From: Camarhynchus parvulus | Taxonomy: Eukaryota; Chordata; Aves; Passeriformes; Thraupidae | NCBI RefSeq assembly: GCF_901933205.1 | Contig: NC_044582.1 | Span: 14,985,820-15,049,819 of the forward strand | DNA length: 64,000 nucleotides | Direction of reading: 5' to 3' | Shown here: positions 1-13,947 of the stretch, piece by piece | How positions within the stretch are numbered: the first letter of the stretch is position 1 | How the letters are laid out: each line of letters begins with the position of its first letter | Translations under genes and position numbers: made by a program | The notes under the pieces: generated by a model | The model's database searches: none | What the model was told of the DNA's origin: nothing | Seen by the model: the letters and a program-made list of their open reading frames with translations, nothing else

Positions 1-996
1 GAAACTTGACATAAGAACTGGTATCCTAAACAGTTTAGCTCACATAGAGTTAAAGCTGGAAGATTAGGATGAGTATCTCTAAAGTCCTTAATTTTCTGGA
101 TGTTTATAACTACAAATTTCCTAACTAAATGAGAATGAAGGATATCAGCTACAGCTTATCAATTTATACTGATAGCACATCACTATCTATTATCCAACCT
201 TACAGAGAGCATTCAGTTCACTTGATAGAGAATAGAGCCAGATGCACTGTGCTCTGTTGAAGTTATGAGTGTTAAAATGTACATCCTTAAAAAGAAAACT
301 AGTGAATGTTTTTGCATGTTCACCAGTTTGCTGCAGTCTTGTATTACTTGTGAAACATATGTGATGGCATTTCTGGGACAATCCTGCATTCAAAAAACTT
401 GGCATTTCCTTCGTCTTGAAGAGGAACATCCACTGCTGACATTACCAATGATGCATAAACCAGCAATGATAAATTAGACATTACATTTCCCAGTCTAACT
501 CTGAATGATTGTTTGGAGAGACACCTCAATTTCTTCAGCTGTTCCTATAGCATCTTTGTATTTGTGTCTACAGTCTGTGTGTGTGTGTAGCTCCAAATCA
601 AAGCTGATGAAGGTAGGAGGAATATAGAAAGATGGAAGAGTAATGTTTACAGGAAAAGAGCTGAGAAAAGGAGATTTTCACTTATCTGGACAGGTGGATT
701 GCTGTGGATGGCAATATTTGATGGAAGACCCATGCAAATGTCAGGCAGGAAAGCAATACATTCTGACAGCTATCAGAGATCTAACAGAAAGATGCCTCTG
801 AAAAGGAAAGTGAAGATCTACAGCAGCAAACACCTTCAGTGCTTTCTGTGGAGCAGAGATGTGGCAGGAAAGACAGAGTAGAAATTGGATGCTTTGGTAC
901 AACATTTCTAAAATCTTTCTGGAAATGGAAAGCAAGGAGGGAAATTGTTAAGCAGACTTTTTGCAGATCTGCCACCCAGATATTTGAGCCAGACAG

Positions 997-1012
997 AAAA
1001 AAAAAAAAAAAA
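997..1012. repeat. poly(A) run, 16 bases
   Basis: An uninterrupted run of A on the + strand. There is no recognisable retroposed sequence upstream of it and no obvious flanking duplication, so it is listed only as a homopolymer. Confidence 0.9.
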
Positions 1013-4000
1013 GGATACAATTTCTAGTGAATTTATTGCTTTTCTATATTACTCAAAGCTTGAATAAGCAAGTTGTCAACTGTAGCTCACAGGGACAGTG
1101 AAGAAAAATGGAAGACAAGGCTATGACAGGTTGGGGTGTTGGGACTGAATACAGAAAGGAAGAACATCTGTGAGCTGAATTTGAACAGATTCCAGGCAGC
1201 TGAGATGCAAACATGTCACCTCCCAGTCTCTCTGCACAAAGGAACTTACATGGTCAAAAATCATCTGGTCACACAGAAAAGAGAATACTGCAGAATGGTT
1301 TGCAGAGGTTCAGGGTTGTGACCTTTCTGCTTGGGAAGAGTGAAAGAGATATAGTAACTCAAATAACCCCTGTTCCTACTGCTGCAGTCGTTCTTGTACG
1401 AAAAATAAATCAAGATTTGTGCTTATCATTCTGGAAAACAGTTTATATTCTAGTTGAAAGGCATCTGTAAACGCTCCTAAGACCCCTTCTCCTAGATAAG
1501 TAAGAGATGATATGAAGCACCTTGCAGCTTGCAGAGGAGCAGAGCCTGCTTTCCCAAGTGTAGGAAGAGGGCAGTGTTTCTTTCCGTTCTTTCAGTTCTA
1601 GGCTTGCCTTTTCAAGGAGAAAGGGGCAGTATAAGTGAAATATCTAAGATGCTAATTTGGAGGAGGATTTTTATCCCAAGTAGAGATGCTTCAGGTGGGA
1701 TAAGCCAGAAATTCTCAGTCTTGCCCACACAGGGAAATATCAGAACCAGAGATTTAAGGGAGGAAGTATGTATCTATCTTAGGTGTGTTTCCTGGCACTT
1801 AATTTTTATATCTACATAAATTTCTGGTCACTTTGTGGGTAACAGTTTGCATCCACCCATCTGATTAACCTTTGCAAAACTCTGACCTACAGGTGCAGCC
1901 AGAAGAATAATTATTTAGAGCAACACTTTGCATCAATTCTTTTCAGCTTAGCCATGAATGAGTATTGTGTAGATACTAAGATATAGGTTATACCCTGTTA
2001 CTAGATTATATCAGATTTAAGTTACTCAGGGATATAGCCTCAAAGCCTGTGAGTATTTGAAAAACTGATTCTAAGTGTAGAGTTGTGTTCCACCTCAGTT
2101 TCCACCACTAGACATCCAGGGTATTTGGTAATATGAATCTCAAAACCTGATTTTTTTTTCCTGTTTACTCTTGAAGCTCTTCTCTTTTGAAATCCCATTC
2201 TAAGCAGAGGTTTCTGGCTAGTCTTTTTGTTAGGTGAGCTAGCATGTTATTTATATCACTTTATCCTGCTCCCCTGTCCATCTAAATCATCCTAGACTTA
2301 AATATCACACATAAATAGTGTATTTTTATAGCATGAAATAGGAATGATTGCTATCTGGCCAAGTGGAACTGAAATAAAACCCCACAGTTTGTGCTAATAG
2401 CTTCAGAATGTGTCCTGAGGGCTGGTAAGCCACTGCCGTTCTATTGATTTCAAGATATTGCATACAAGTTCTTAAAATGTGTTATTAAAGGGGATTTTCT
2501 CCTGTTATTTGCCATGAGTAGAATGTGAAACACCCCCCAAAATGCCATGGTAGAAGGACAGCTGAGGAGGCAAGTGAGTGCCACTCGAGTCACTGTCCTA
2601 CTGACAATGCTGCCTTACTCCAACAGAGCTGGCTTTGTTTGAAGCACAACCACGGCAGCTCACAGGTGAACCTCTCAATTTTATTGCATGCCAAGTTCAT
2701 CCTCCTTTGACTCTTTATTGAGAATTTGAATCCTGCAATTTAATGGAAATGAATTTTAGCCACTGGCTTTTGCATCGCTTTCTAATAGCTGTAAAATTGC
2801 CCAGGTTCTTTGGAAATTGCCCAAGAAGCATGAACTACAACAAACCTTTGCAAAATATTGTTATATATTCCAGATGCTCTTAGGACCATTTCCAACAGCC
2901 TTCAGTGATAAAGGCTGGAAGCTTTCCAAAGCTGGTAAATGCATCTAATTCCTTCCAGGTCCAATAGCTACCACAACCTCCCTTGGAGCCTTCAGCGAGG
3001 AGCACACTGTACTTTTGCTGGGTAGCTCAGACTTTCCTTTAGCAGATTATCAGAATGTAATCATGTTAGCAGTGAATTTTACATTAGAGCAATCCCAAAA
3101 ATACTACCAATCACTTTAAGTTTATGAACCACATCTCTCAGAAATGAACCTGAGTAACAGGAATTGTGTGAGAGTCAGATAATCCTTCCAGCTGCAGAGA
3201 GCTCTTCCAGCAATTGTTTTAAGATGTTATTGTGGGATGAAAGCACTGCTTTAGCTGTCCAACAGTTATAAATGGGGCTTTTTCTTACACAGCACCTCTT
3301 TTTCTGGCAATCACCTGATCAACTGTGCATTTTAATCTGATGCTGTAATGGTCTACCTCAGTTCTTCTCTTACTGCTTTTCAGCCCAGAGGCATTTTCTA
3401 TCATTTACTTGCATTCCCTATTACTTCCCTATTATGCATTTCCCATTATGATGATCTCTGTTGTTTTGAATGGTACTTGATCTTAAAAATACTGCAATTA
3501 TTTTAGCCACATGAATCTCAGCCTTGATGCAATGCAGAGCAGGGTTGCTGTTTTGTGTAATAGCAGGTTTTCTATATTAAATCTTTTCCTTTGACCTGTG
3601 CCACAGAGGATTCAAACCTAATAGCTGGAGAATATTTGGAAATGAGCCCATGGCTGGCTGTATCCAAGCTGTAAGGGCTCACCAAGTCCACCTGCCCAAT
3701 CAAGGCATGGCTGGGGACAGTAATATCAACTCTGACAGCTAAATCCAATTGGAATACCTGTAGAGAAAACCAAGAGCAAATATCTGTTCAGCTTCAGAGC
3801 TCAGCTAAGCCGTAGCTGCCAATCTTGAATCTTTTTTCACTGGATGGGACAACCTAGGCAGACAAAGGTTTGTGTATGGACAAGTCAGTAAAAGCTTCCA
3901 CAGTCATCTGAGGGATTAAGTTTGGATTGCAAGTGCATCTAGACCTTCCGGCTCTTTGTCTGATCCTGAATGGCATTTTCCTTCTCTTTGGAGGGATAAC

Positions 4001-7000
4001 AGAACATTTTATGAAAGACTGCTTAACTCATTCATTTTCTGAGTCAGTGCATTAAGTGAACCAGTCTCAGGCTATGTAACAGACCAAAGAGAAAACAAGT
4101 GAGTCTAATGGCCATCCAGTCATCCCCACCATGTGACATCTACATCCATGTGACAGGTGACAACCTGGGGCAGTGGCCTCTTGATAAGACAGAACCCATC
4201 CTGCTGTCTGGGGCACAGTCCCATGGTTTACATCGATGGTTTAGGAACCTGAGCATCCAAACCTGTAATCCACAAGGAATTATTTCCAAGTCATGGGTTG
4301 AGATCAGTTTTCTTCTAAAGGCTTTTATCTCTGTGGTTCTATGTGAGATTGTGGAGAGGTTTTCTTACTCCAGATCCTGTTCTGGCAGAGATTTCAGGAC
4401 AATAAGATGACCTGGCTCTAATCCCATAAATATGCATTTTTAATCTTTCCCTTGTAGGAGAACTCTAAAAGTCACTAAATGTTAGAAAACCAATGATGAA
4501 GACAGATCTTTCAGCAAAACTTTTAAGAGATTTTTTACTTTCACCTGCTTCCAATAACTCATTGGTGCATGGATTATTAGACTTCAAAGCTGTGTTCGCT
4601 GCTCATGATTTAGGTTTTAAATATGGACAGGCTTCAAAATGGAGTGTTAGACTGCATGAACAATGTTTTTCATCACACAAACTCTAAATTTTGTGTGTAA
4701 AACTATATTTTCTTGCAATTTTTCTTCAGTGTTTGTGGTGACTGTAATGTCACCATCTGCTCCAGAAGAAATAGCTCAGATGTGTCAGAGACATTAATGC
4801 CATGTAATGTTCCAATATTTCACATTATGATAAATCTATTTGTTTTCATTTAATATATGTCTATACCAGTTATTGTTTGTAGTCAGAATGTCCAGCTACA
4901 GGAGTTATAAGTGAGAAATTTGAGACTGATTGGACACTGGATGTGAAATCTTCCAGGGAACTTGAAAGCAGATTTTCTTCTGCCTTCAGTTTGCAATGTT
5001 TTTGAAATTAGCTCTAAAAATTACCTGCTTATTTTGGGCCTCTTTAATAAAACCCTTCAGTTCAGAGCACACATTGCCTGAGCTGATCATGTTGTGTTCA
5101 GTCTAGACCTACATTTCAGCTGTAGCAGTCATCAGCCTTGATGCTTTAGTGAGCAGGATGCTTTTATTTTATCCTTCTTTGAGAGAGTCTGCCAAAACCA
5201 GGATTATACCAGGTGTAATATTTGCCAGCAATCACCTCACTAGAGGCTGCCATAAGTTGTCATTCTCTTTCTAGAAACAGTTTGAATTTAAGTTTTAAAT
5301 TTGATTTACCAAAATGGCCAAGCACTGGATAGATCATGATTTTATCAAACTAGCTAGGTAATAAATCTGCTTAATCTCACTCTAACATAAACCAGCCATC
5401 AAGTTTGTAAATGCAGTAATTTTCCTTTGGGCAACCAAGCCAGTTTCTGGGAGTGCTATCTGAGTAGGAATGGATGTACCCTGATATATTGAAATAGCTC
5501 CTCAGTTGTGTCTACAGCAGTTTCAGCCACTACTCATTGTAAGGAACATGACATGTGCTTCAGGACCAGACATGATTTGAAGAAATAGTTATGTTTTAGA
5601 ACAATTTGTCTCACTTTGAAGAAGAATCAGTGCAATTCAGAAACATTCATTCTTTCTACCTGGGCAAGAGGGTTGGCACATCCCTGGTAAAAGGCAGCAG
5701 GTGGGATTCAAACAGCTTGGAGGTCAGGAGTTCTCCTGAGATACTGCATCGTGGAAGATTTTGTCAGTTCAGCAATTCCTTTATTAAAACAAATAAACAA
5801 AGGGAAAAACGTAATAACAATGCTAATAAAGTGCAAATCTGTGCAAGTTGCGGTATGTAAAGTTCAAGCTGATATCTAAAGCATGCTTCAGCAGTTTACA
5901 TTAAATGCAATATTTCAAACTCAGATACTTTAGTATTGCTACAAAATGAAAGTAGGAGATAATAATCTTCGAAATCCCTAAGGCTGCTTTTTATTTTTTT
6001 TTTGAGCAATTTCAACCAGGACCTTAATCAGTACAAGAAAATGGGTAAGAAAGGCTTTAGGCATGCATAAAACAACACAAAAATCATAGTGACAAATCTC
6101 CTGCAATGGCCAGGATCAGATGACACATGCAGTCCTGTCAAAATCCTTTTTTACTGACTTAAACGAGTCTCTGGGCATGTGAACCCAAGCATGGGAAGAA
6201 GCAAGAAAACATTTCTAGAGGAGTTTAGTTTCTTCATGACCTGTTGAATTTGCTCTCTCAGCTCACTTTAGCATAAGATACTCACAGCTGTCTCAGGTAC
6301 AAAGTAACAGGTGCTAAAAAAACATGGAGTAATTATAGAGAAGGCAAGAGCAGAGGTCAGACCCCTACCTTTAAAAATAGCTCTGTCTCCTGTCATGCTG
6401 TCAGTCATCTCTCAAGTGCTGGTTGGTACCTAAAGCCAGAAGGACTGCAGAAAATGTATAATGGTGGAAACCAATTGCTCCCTTATGTAAAAATGGGGGG
6501 AAAATAGTGTTTGACCCCTGTGAGCTGACTGGCGTGTGTCTGGAAGTGTGAGATTTAATTAAACAGATGGTAGCATACATTACTGCTTTAGAAATGTGAT
6601 TAATCATTATAAATGTTCTAGGTCCTTTAAAAGAATGACTAGAGCATCTGGCTATGCACACTGAAACAGTGAACACCCACCTGACAGGAATCCATCTCCA
6701 TAAGGTAGATGATACTTGTGTTTATGTTAATTATTTGGAATCTTTATGCTTCAGTTGAACGAACGAGTTCTGGCACATTCTTTTAAATGAGGCAGATTCA
6801 TTCTGATGTTAGACTGCATTTAGATTCTACCTACTGGTGAATTTTAGCATCAACAAAAAAGCATGAAGTAAAAAAATCCAATCTTAACCCAGCAGTTTTC
6901 AAAGATGCTGAAGCTGAAATTTGATGTAGAATTTCAGACTCATTTCCAAACAGCTCTCCTGTTACACACACATGTGACCCAGCTTTATCAGAAGTCAGTG

Positions 7001-10000
7001 ATCAGAATTGCTGCCTGGCTGAAGTTCTCTCATGTTCACATATGTGATCCTATCACTCCTAACCACAGTGCAGGTATCATAGGAGTTATTCCACATGCAG
7101 GTTCTTGGCAAGTGCCTGTGAACACAGGGAGAGTTTGGCTGGTGCTGGTCAGCTCCTTCTGGGTGCCTTTGGTAACAAGCCTGGTGGTTTATTTGCTTCA
7201 AATAGATATTATATTTTTTAGTCTTCTATATTTATCCACGTTCTGTCATTTAGTTCCATCTGCTGTACATGGGAAAATGGAGTCTTTATTTTAGAATACA
7301 AACTGCTGTCAGCTTGAGGCTCTCAGAGACTGGCAGTGCTTAGAGCTGGACAGGACCCTTGTTTTCAGTCTGTTCTCTGTTTTCAGCCTGGAATCATGCA
7401 TTCTAAGATCCTATTCTATGAATCTTTGCCTCTTAATTCATTTTTGTTCTCCAGTTGCACATTGCTGGCTGATATCCAAATTATACATCAATCAGGCAGG
7501 GGGTGTTTGGTGCCTTGCAGGGTGGGGAGATGCCCATGCAGGTCTCTAGGATTCCTCTTCCTGGGAATATTTTAATAATGCTCAGAGAAATAAGAGATGA
7601 GGCAAGCTTGAGACTGAATTACAGCCATCAGGTCAGAATCAGTGTTCTAAAACAAGGAGTGTAGGCTTAGTTGCCAACCTATATTGGTTTTCATTTGCTA
7701 AAAATCCCAGTAAGAGCCAACAAGCCAGTTTGCTGTTCCTCTTGCTCAGCAGATCAATGAATTAATACTCTCTATAATTTTCAGATGACTCTGAAAGGTT
7801 TACAGAAATAAACTTGCTGTGGAGGATCACCTTCCAGTCTCTGTGCATTTATAAATGCCATCTGTTGGTAGCTGAGAGCTGGGTGTTATGGTAACCTGAG
7901 TGCTCAGACTTGAGCTAATTGCAGAGTACATGCCCATGCTCAGGGAGCACAGATGCATGTGGGTGCATAGCGCTGGCACGAGGACGGCACGGGGAAAATC
8001 CAGAATATGGGAAGCCTTTGGATGGATCTCTCTTGCAACAGTGGTGTGGTTGGAAGCAAGGAGGTCATCTCCTCCCCAGCAAGCAAGGAGGGTTACTTGA
8101 GTACTACCACATTCCCAGAGGCCAGGTAACAAATTGTTTCATAATGCGGACTTAACTTTGGGGGAAAGATAAGAGCAGGATGAAGCCTCTGTGCTGAAAT
8201 TTTATTTTTCATATAAACTTTGAGATGCCTTGTGTGTGATGCAATGTGAAAGTAGCACAAGTTCATTCCATCTGTACATAGAAAAGCTCATGATCACTGT
8301 AGCTATGAAGTAAATTTGAATCATCCTGCACACAACTCTGTGTGCCTTTACAGAATCTCTAAGATTATTCTTCACAGAAAGTAATTTGGCATAGGTAGAC
8401 AGCATTTTTCCAAATGCCTTGTGCTTTTAAAAATGTCTTTCTGCATATGGCCATGTAGATCTAATGGAATTTAATAAAACAATTTCCAAAAGCTGGACAA
8501 GTACATGGCCTCATTCCCCACAGTTGACTCTTGTATTAATCAGTATCCTGCTCCTGTTTTCCTGCTCTGTGCATCCATTAATTATGGATCAATTATTCAA
8601 TTCTCTAGGAACTCAGGTGAGCCCTGGGCTACTGAGTTGTGAAATTAAAGCAATGCCACAATGAACAGGAAAGAACATGCATTTACTCCAGAGCCATCCT
8701 CCTTCTGTACTGATATTCCTGGGACAAAAGTGGTTTTCTTCAGTCAATAATTAAGGCAATTGGTGTGGTTATGCTTTTCCCCACACTGCTTCCAACTCTT
8801 CCAGTATATTATTTATCAAGATCTGCTTTGTGAGTGACAATCTTTCCCCATTTTTTAATGGCACAATCAGAATCTGAAAGCCAAATGCCTGTTATCACTG
8901 TAGGCACAATTCACTCTGCTCTGAATGTTTCCTAAATGAAGCACAGCACAATTACCAGAAGAACAACTGCTTTACAAAGTGGATCTTGTACTTCAGGAAA
9001 ATGCAGCCACCAATGATCAGATCAACAAATAGAGCATTAATTTTCTATTTGACATGCTGGAAAAGGTGTCAATCCAAATGGAGAGCAGTGGCTTCTCAGC
9101 TTCTGGGAGCAGGAGGAGCAGCACTCTCCATCACATTGCTCATTTTGCAGTCACCCTCTTTCTTATCATTGCACTTTAGATTCCTCCAATATGTAGCTGG
9201 TTAAATCAGTTTCTCTTTACCTTTGTGGAGTGAAATTTCTGGTGACAAATCTTTTGCTAGTAAAAATTGTTTGCTTTGAAAAATGCTCTCCAGTGTAAGA
9301 ATCTGAATAAATTTGGAACAAAATATTTACACAAAATCGAACTATGCTAACAAATGAAGATAATGGCCTGTTTTTCATTGCCTCACCCTTTGTTCAGTCA
9401 TCTACATCAATCAAGTTAATCAATTAAGCTAATTACAGGAAAGTTCTAACACTTTATAGCTTTTTTGCATGGAGAAGAAAGGGAAATTAAGCTGATATTG
9501 TTTTCAAATATCTGTTCTTCTACTAAAGTGCCAGGTCTTTATAGAGTGCTGTATTCAATGCACAGTCTCCCTGGTAATAGCTGTTGTATTGTAATTTATC
9601 TTTAACAATGCAGCAGGAAGTCAGCTCTCTGTACAGAGTGAGGAACGTCTGTGCTGCTGAGAACCAACCTGCTGCTGTCAGAATTGTTTCAAACCTCAGG
9701 ACAAGGGCTGCAAACCAGTCTGGACAAAGATTTCCTTCAGTTCCTTTACAAAATGGTTCTTCTATACTTTGTGATAAAGGTTGATCGCACCACTAACCTG
9801 AGGCGGCCTTGGATAGCTCAGAAAAACATGAGAACAATCATCTTTGGGACTCCAGCCTTCCTCTCTTATTACTGAAAAAATATTTAGGGCTTCTAGTTCA
9901 TTTGTGAAACCAAAGCTGGATATGGGATGATGCATAGTTGAAAAAAAACCCTTTATCTCTAATCTTCCAGATGGACACATTTTGTTGTTTGGTTTCCAGA

Positions 10001-10101
10001 GAGGTTATCATGACCTCCTGTGATGGGAAAGATTGTCTTCTGCCATATGGTCTGTGAAGGTGGGAAATATATAAAACAAAAGCTTAAAGTGTTTATTTTA
10101 C

Positions 10102-10119
10102 TTTTTTTTTTTTTTTTTT
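10102..10119. repeat. poly(T) run, 18 bases
   Basis: An uninterrupted run of T on the + strand, followed by ATTAG, so it resembles a 3' splice acceptor tract on the + strand. No coding exon is recognised after it. It may also be the A tail of a minus-strand retrocopy, but no body of such an element is recognised. Confidence 0.9.
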
Positions 10120-13100
10120 ATTAGGTTGTAGCATCAAAATGGGGAAGAAAACTTACTTCAGGATAGTCAGATAGCAATGTTTTTGGATCATGCAAGTATC
10201 CTAAAACAATGGGCTGTTTAGCCTGGGCTTGCTCACTTCCATGATACTTCCAGAATTTCCCCCTGAGCAGGATCAATATTACATCCAGGAATTCAGAGAA
10301 ACTTTTTGGTTGTGTAATTGACACGGAGTTAAAATATGGAGATTTTTTTCTGAATTAAAATCATTAACCTTTGAAAAAGCTGTGTTGAAAGTTAGTTTGT
10401 CAGTTAAAAAATGAAAGGGTAAAGCTTCCCTTGGTCTACTTGGAAAGCTCCAGCCGACACATATTTGCAAGTTTCACCCAGAAAATACTGCTCAGGTGTA
10501 ATAGCTGCCAGAGGATGGTGAGACAGTGCACTGCTCTGGTGTTAGTCATTCATTGACAAACTGCCTGCTTTTGCCACTAGATTTATACAGCCATTTAAAG
10601 AGAGAAAATGCAGGAGCTGTAGACTAAACCAGAGCAGCATAATGTGCTATTTCTCCATCTAATGGAAATGTCGGCTTCCGTGGTCACCCTTCTGTCTGCC
10701 CATGAAATTCTGTGCCTTGAAAAGCAGGCCTATGTTTTATAAAGGACAAATCTAATTAAAAGGGCTCTTTTTCTCCTTCTAAGGGAACATTTTCTGAGGT
10801 TCTTTATTTTCTGTCTATACAAGGTTCAACGCCACTCTCAAGGCCAGGCTTGTCCATCCTCATTGACAGTCCCACTGTCCATGTGAGAGGCATCTCAGCC
10901 TTACTCATTCTCATGGTCTGTGTGGAAGGAACACCAATAAACTCAAGCCCAGCCTCCTTCAGGTTTCAAACCCATTTCTTCCTGAGATGAACACAGACAT
11001 CTTCAACTTACCTGTGCTGGACTCATAACAACCCTATGGAGGAGTTTGCCCAAATCCACTCCCAAGCCAGGACTCATCTTGCAGCACAGACACAACAGGA
11101 TCACCTCCAGAAGCTGGTTTGTGCAGGATGCAGGGGCTGCAAGCTTAGAAGAAGTGCATCTCTGGACCTCAGTTCAGCAGTCCTTTTAATGGGCCCAGTC
11201 ATATCAGCTTCAAAAAGCACCTTGGGCAATTTAGATAAGCCATTTAGCAAGCAGGGCTCTTAATAGACTCTGACAGCCAAACGGGGATAACACTTCTCAC
11301 TGCTATAAATTAAAGGAGAGATTTCCTTTTCTCATGAGGACTTGGAATAGTGTTAGCAAACACATTTCCTGATGGCTTTTTCCTTTCTGTCTAACTTCAG
11401 AATACATCACTTTGGGGACTGCATCCATCCCTGAATTGCTCCTGTTCGCCTCCCCCTGCTGCTGCCTGCTCTGTCAGCAGTCTGGGATGCAGCCCGTGAC
11501 ATTTTCACTCCTTGTCTCAGAGGCACATGGTGCTGAGTCCTGCCCAGATGCTCCTGAAGGCCTTTCTGTGAAGCCTAAGGATAGAGCTGTTCAACTGAGT
11601 GATACTCATAGCAAGAGAGGCAGTCTTGAGAAGGAAATCAGACTAAAAGCAGCCTTGCCTCAGATGGTGCAAACAGTTGAAGAAGAACTTGATTTCAATT
11701 TAAAGGGCACTTCTTTGCCAGTCCTGAAGTGCAGTGTGTGGTAATAAGAGATGATTATGCCACACAATAGCCTGAATGTAGTCACTGAAGCTTGTTGAAA
11801 TTAAAGGAGATTTTCATATAAAGCATGATGTAAGGATTTCTGTCATGCTTACAGCCAGCAATGAAATTAGCAACTCATTACAAACCCAAATGAAGCAAAT
11901 ATTTAAGGCTGCAGGTAGTACATAAGTAAGAAAACCAAAGCCAGTCTAAGGAACCAAAGGCTGAGTGCATTTCCTACTTTATTTATTAGACTAGAATAGA
12001 AGAAACTAGAAATAACCACCCACCTGCTCTGAGCATCCTGCCAATAATTTCAAACTACAAACCCAAAATGCAATATGAACATCTCCCTGCTTCTAGCAAA
12101 GCACAATCCCCTCTCAGATATTCCTACCCCTCCTTTCCAACCAGCACTTTAATTCATTTCTCTTTCTCCCAGTGCCAGGTCAAGTAGATGAATATTGCAA
12201 GCACTGCTGATAGATGCAATAGCCAAGCGTTCTTTTCCTCATTTTTCAATGAAAAGTAGGGATTGTTGTCAAAGTGCAATGAAAACATGTTACAGTCTGT
12301 TTTTAGCAGCAGGCTTGTAAATTACTAGGCCTTTGTTCCTTGTTCTGAGTTTTCTTGAGACTTCTTTTTCTCTTCTTTTTTGTGCTTAGCTACTCAGTAA
12401 TATTTTGACCTAAGAACTTCTTCTCTGCTCTCTTCTCCCTTTTAACTCACAACAGCTTGAGAGGATGAGTAGCAATATCACTTTTAGCAGGAGAAAAAGT
12501 ATCTGAAAAGCTGCTGATGCTCTTGCTGTTTAACCACCACATCTTTCTCTCCTTTAATCTCACTTAGAGGTTAACAGTATGTGATGTATTATCCTGAAAG
12601 AATTAACTTCTTAAAATTATTAATAATTAATTTTACAGTTATTGCCATTATTTAGGTATAAACCAAGAAAACTGTTTTTCCCAGACCCATAAGAGCAGTT
12701 CTGTGTTATGACAATAGCTGTGAAACCATAGATGAAAACCTGTCACCCTGGAAGTCTCTGGCAGAACTACTTAGAGTGCCAGTGCCTGTATTTCCAACAA
12801 ATCAAGTGCCTGAATCCCTTTGAAAAGCTCAAATCAGTCACAGGCAATGTCATTGCAGCATACAGATGGTTTGGGTGGGCTGTGAATCTGTTTACAGATG
12901 TGACCCCATGGCAGTGAGAGCAGAATTTAGCCAGGGACTGCTGAAAGAATTTAAGAGATTCAGATGCCCATATCTACTTGATTCCTCCTTCCATTCCCAC
13001 TACAAATATTTCCCATTCATGCCTGATTTGACTGCCCACAACTGGGTGTAAGACAGACACACATTCTCTTCTGGAGCATCTGTGCTGCTTAAAGAGGGTC

Positions 13101-13558
13101 TGCCCACAGCCCACACCCATCTGTCTCCTCTCCCTCTTACTCTATCTCTGGTTTCTAAAGTCACCTGATTTCCTCCAAGCCTTCCAGATGTCCATCCAAA
13201 TCTCACTGATATTACCAAGAACCACTGAAGGCTGGGCCACAAAGTAGGAAATCGGGAATTTTTTTTTTACTGAAAGGGAAAAATATTATTTTCCCTTTTC
13301 TAAGGGAAATAAATAGAAAGGATGATATGTAGTTTTTTTCAGCCTGAAGTCCAAGACAAAAAAAAATGTGGATTCTCATTGTTGTTTCCTTCATTTTTTA
13401 TACAGCAGAAAATCCAGCATGGTGGATGCCCATTGTTTTTCAGATCTGCTCTGAGTTGTGCTGCAGAGGAGCCACCCCATCTCTAGGGGATGCACACAGT
13501 CCCCAGCCAGGTGAGGGTCTCTGTACCTTTCCCTCTCCCCTACTCCAGTGTGCACCCC

Positions 13559-13947
13559 TGTGACGGTGGTCACAAGGGTTTTCAGGTGAGGTGAGAGATG
13601 AGAACGTTGACTCCATGATTAGAAGGCTTGATTTATTATTTTAAGATATATACATATACTATAACGATACTAAAAAGAAAAAGAAAAGAAAGGTCTCTTC
13701 AGAAGCTAGCTACGCTAAGAATAGAAAAGTAAAGAATGATAACAAAGCCACTCTCTCAGACTCTCTCCGAGAGACCTCAGATCTGGATTGGCCATTAATT
13801 CTAAACATCCAAGCTGGGCCAATCCAGATGGACCTGTTGCATTCCACAGCAGCAGATAACCTATTGTTTACATTTGTTTCTGAGGCCACAGCTTCTCAGA
13901 AGGAAAAACCCTAAAGAAAGGTTTTTCACAAAGAGATGTCTGCAACA
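13559..13947 (-). mobile_element. solo LTR of a passerine endogenous retrovirus (ERVK-like)
   Basis: About 389 bp that match, from memory, an LTR family common in songbird genomes. The LTR reads on the minus strand. The outer ends are TG and CA. The inverse of an AATAAA polyadenylation signal lies near 13631-13636, close to an AT-rich stretch (13640-13675). The flanking hexamers CACCCC (13553-13558) and CTCCCC (13948-13953) match at five of six positions. This fits a 6-bp target duplication, the size usual for ERVK-type insertions, with one later change. No retroviral coding sequence flanks it, so it is a solo LTR left after recombination between two LTRs. It is a fossil copy with no coding capacity. 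The family assignment rests on recall, not on a database search. Confidence 0.8.

Larger units (their letters stand above)
1..13558. other. intergenic DNA upstream of TAFA1, left part
   Basis: No gene is recognised in this stretch. Open frames of 60-129 codons occur in all frames, for example 6905-7294 and 11412-11744 on the + strand. None shows a family signature, and their number and length fit chance in DNA of this composition. The stretch contains a run of 16 A (997-1012), a short TG repeat near 573-588 and a run of 18 T (10102-10119). A minus-strand open frame at about 10.15-10.36 kb ends at a good donor and is discussed as a finding. In mammals the region upstream of TAFA1 is a long intergenic interval towards SUCLG2. 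The absence of recognisable exons here is consistent with that. Confidence 0.6.

Noticed and set aside
9798..9873. Minus-strand frame between a TTTTTTCAG acceptor and CCTCAG|GTTAGT
   Set aside because: The segment starts with two stop codons in phase 0 and would need a specific upstream phase. Short and unsupported.
11012..11113. Minus-strand 102-base segment between AAACCAG and CAGCACAG|GTAAGT
   Set aside because: The donor is good, but the open frame is Leu/Cys-rich and unrecognised, and the more protein-like frame contains a stop.
11412..11744. 110-codon + strand frame after an acceptor-like TAACTTCAG
   Set aside because: Looks partly protein-like, but no family is recognised, no convincing donor follows, and the open frame simply ends at TAA. 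Treated as chance.
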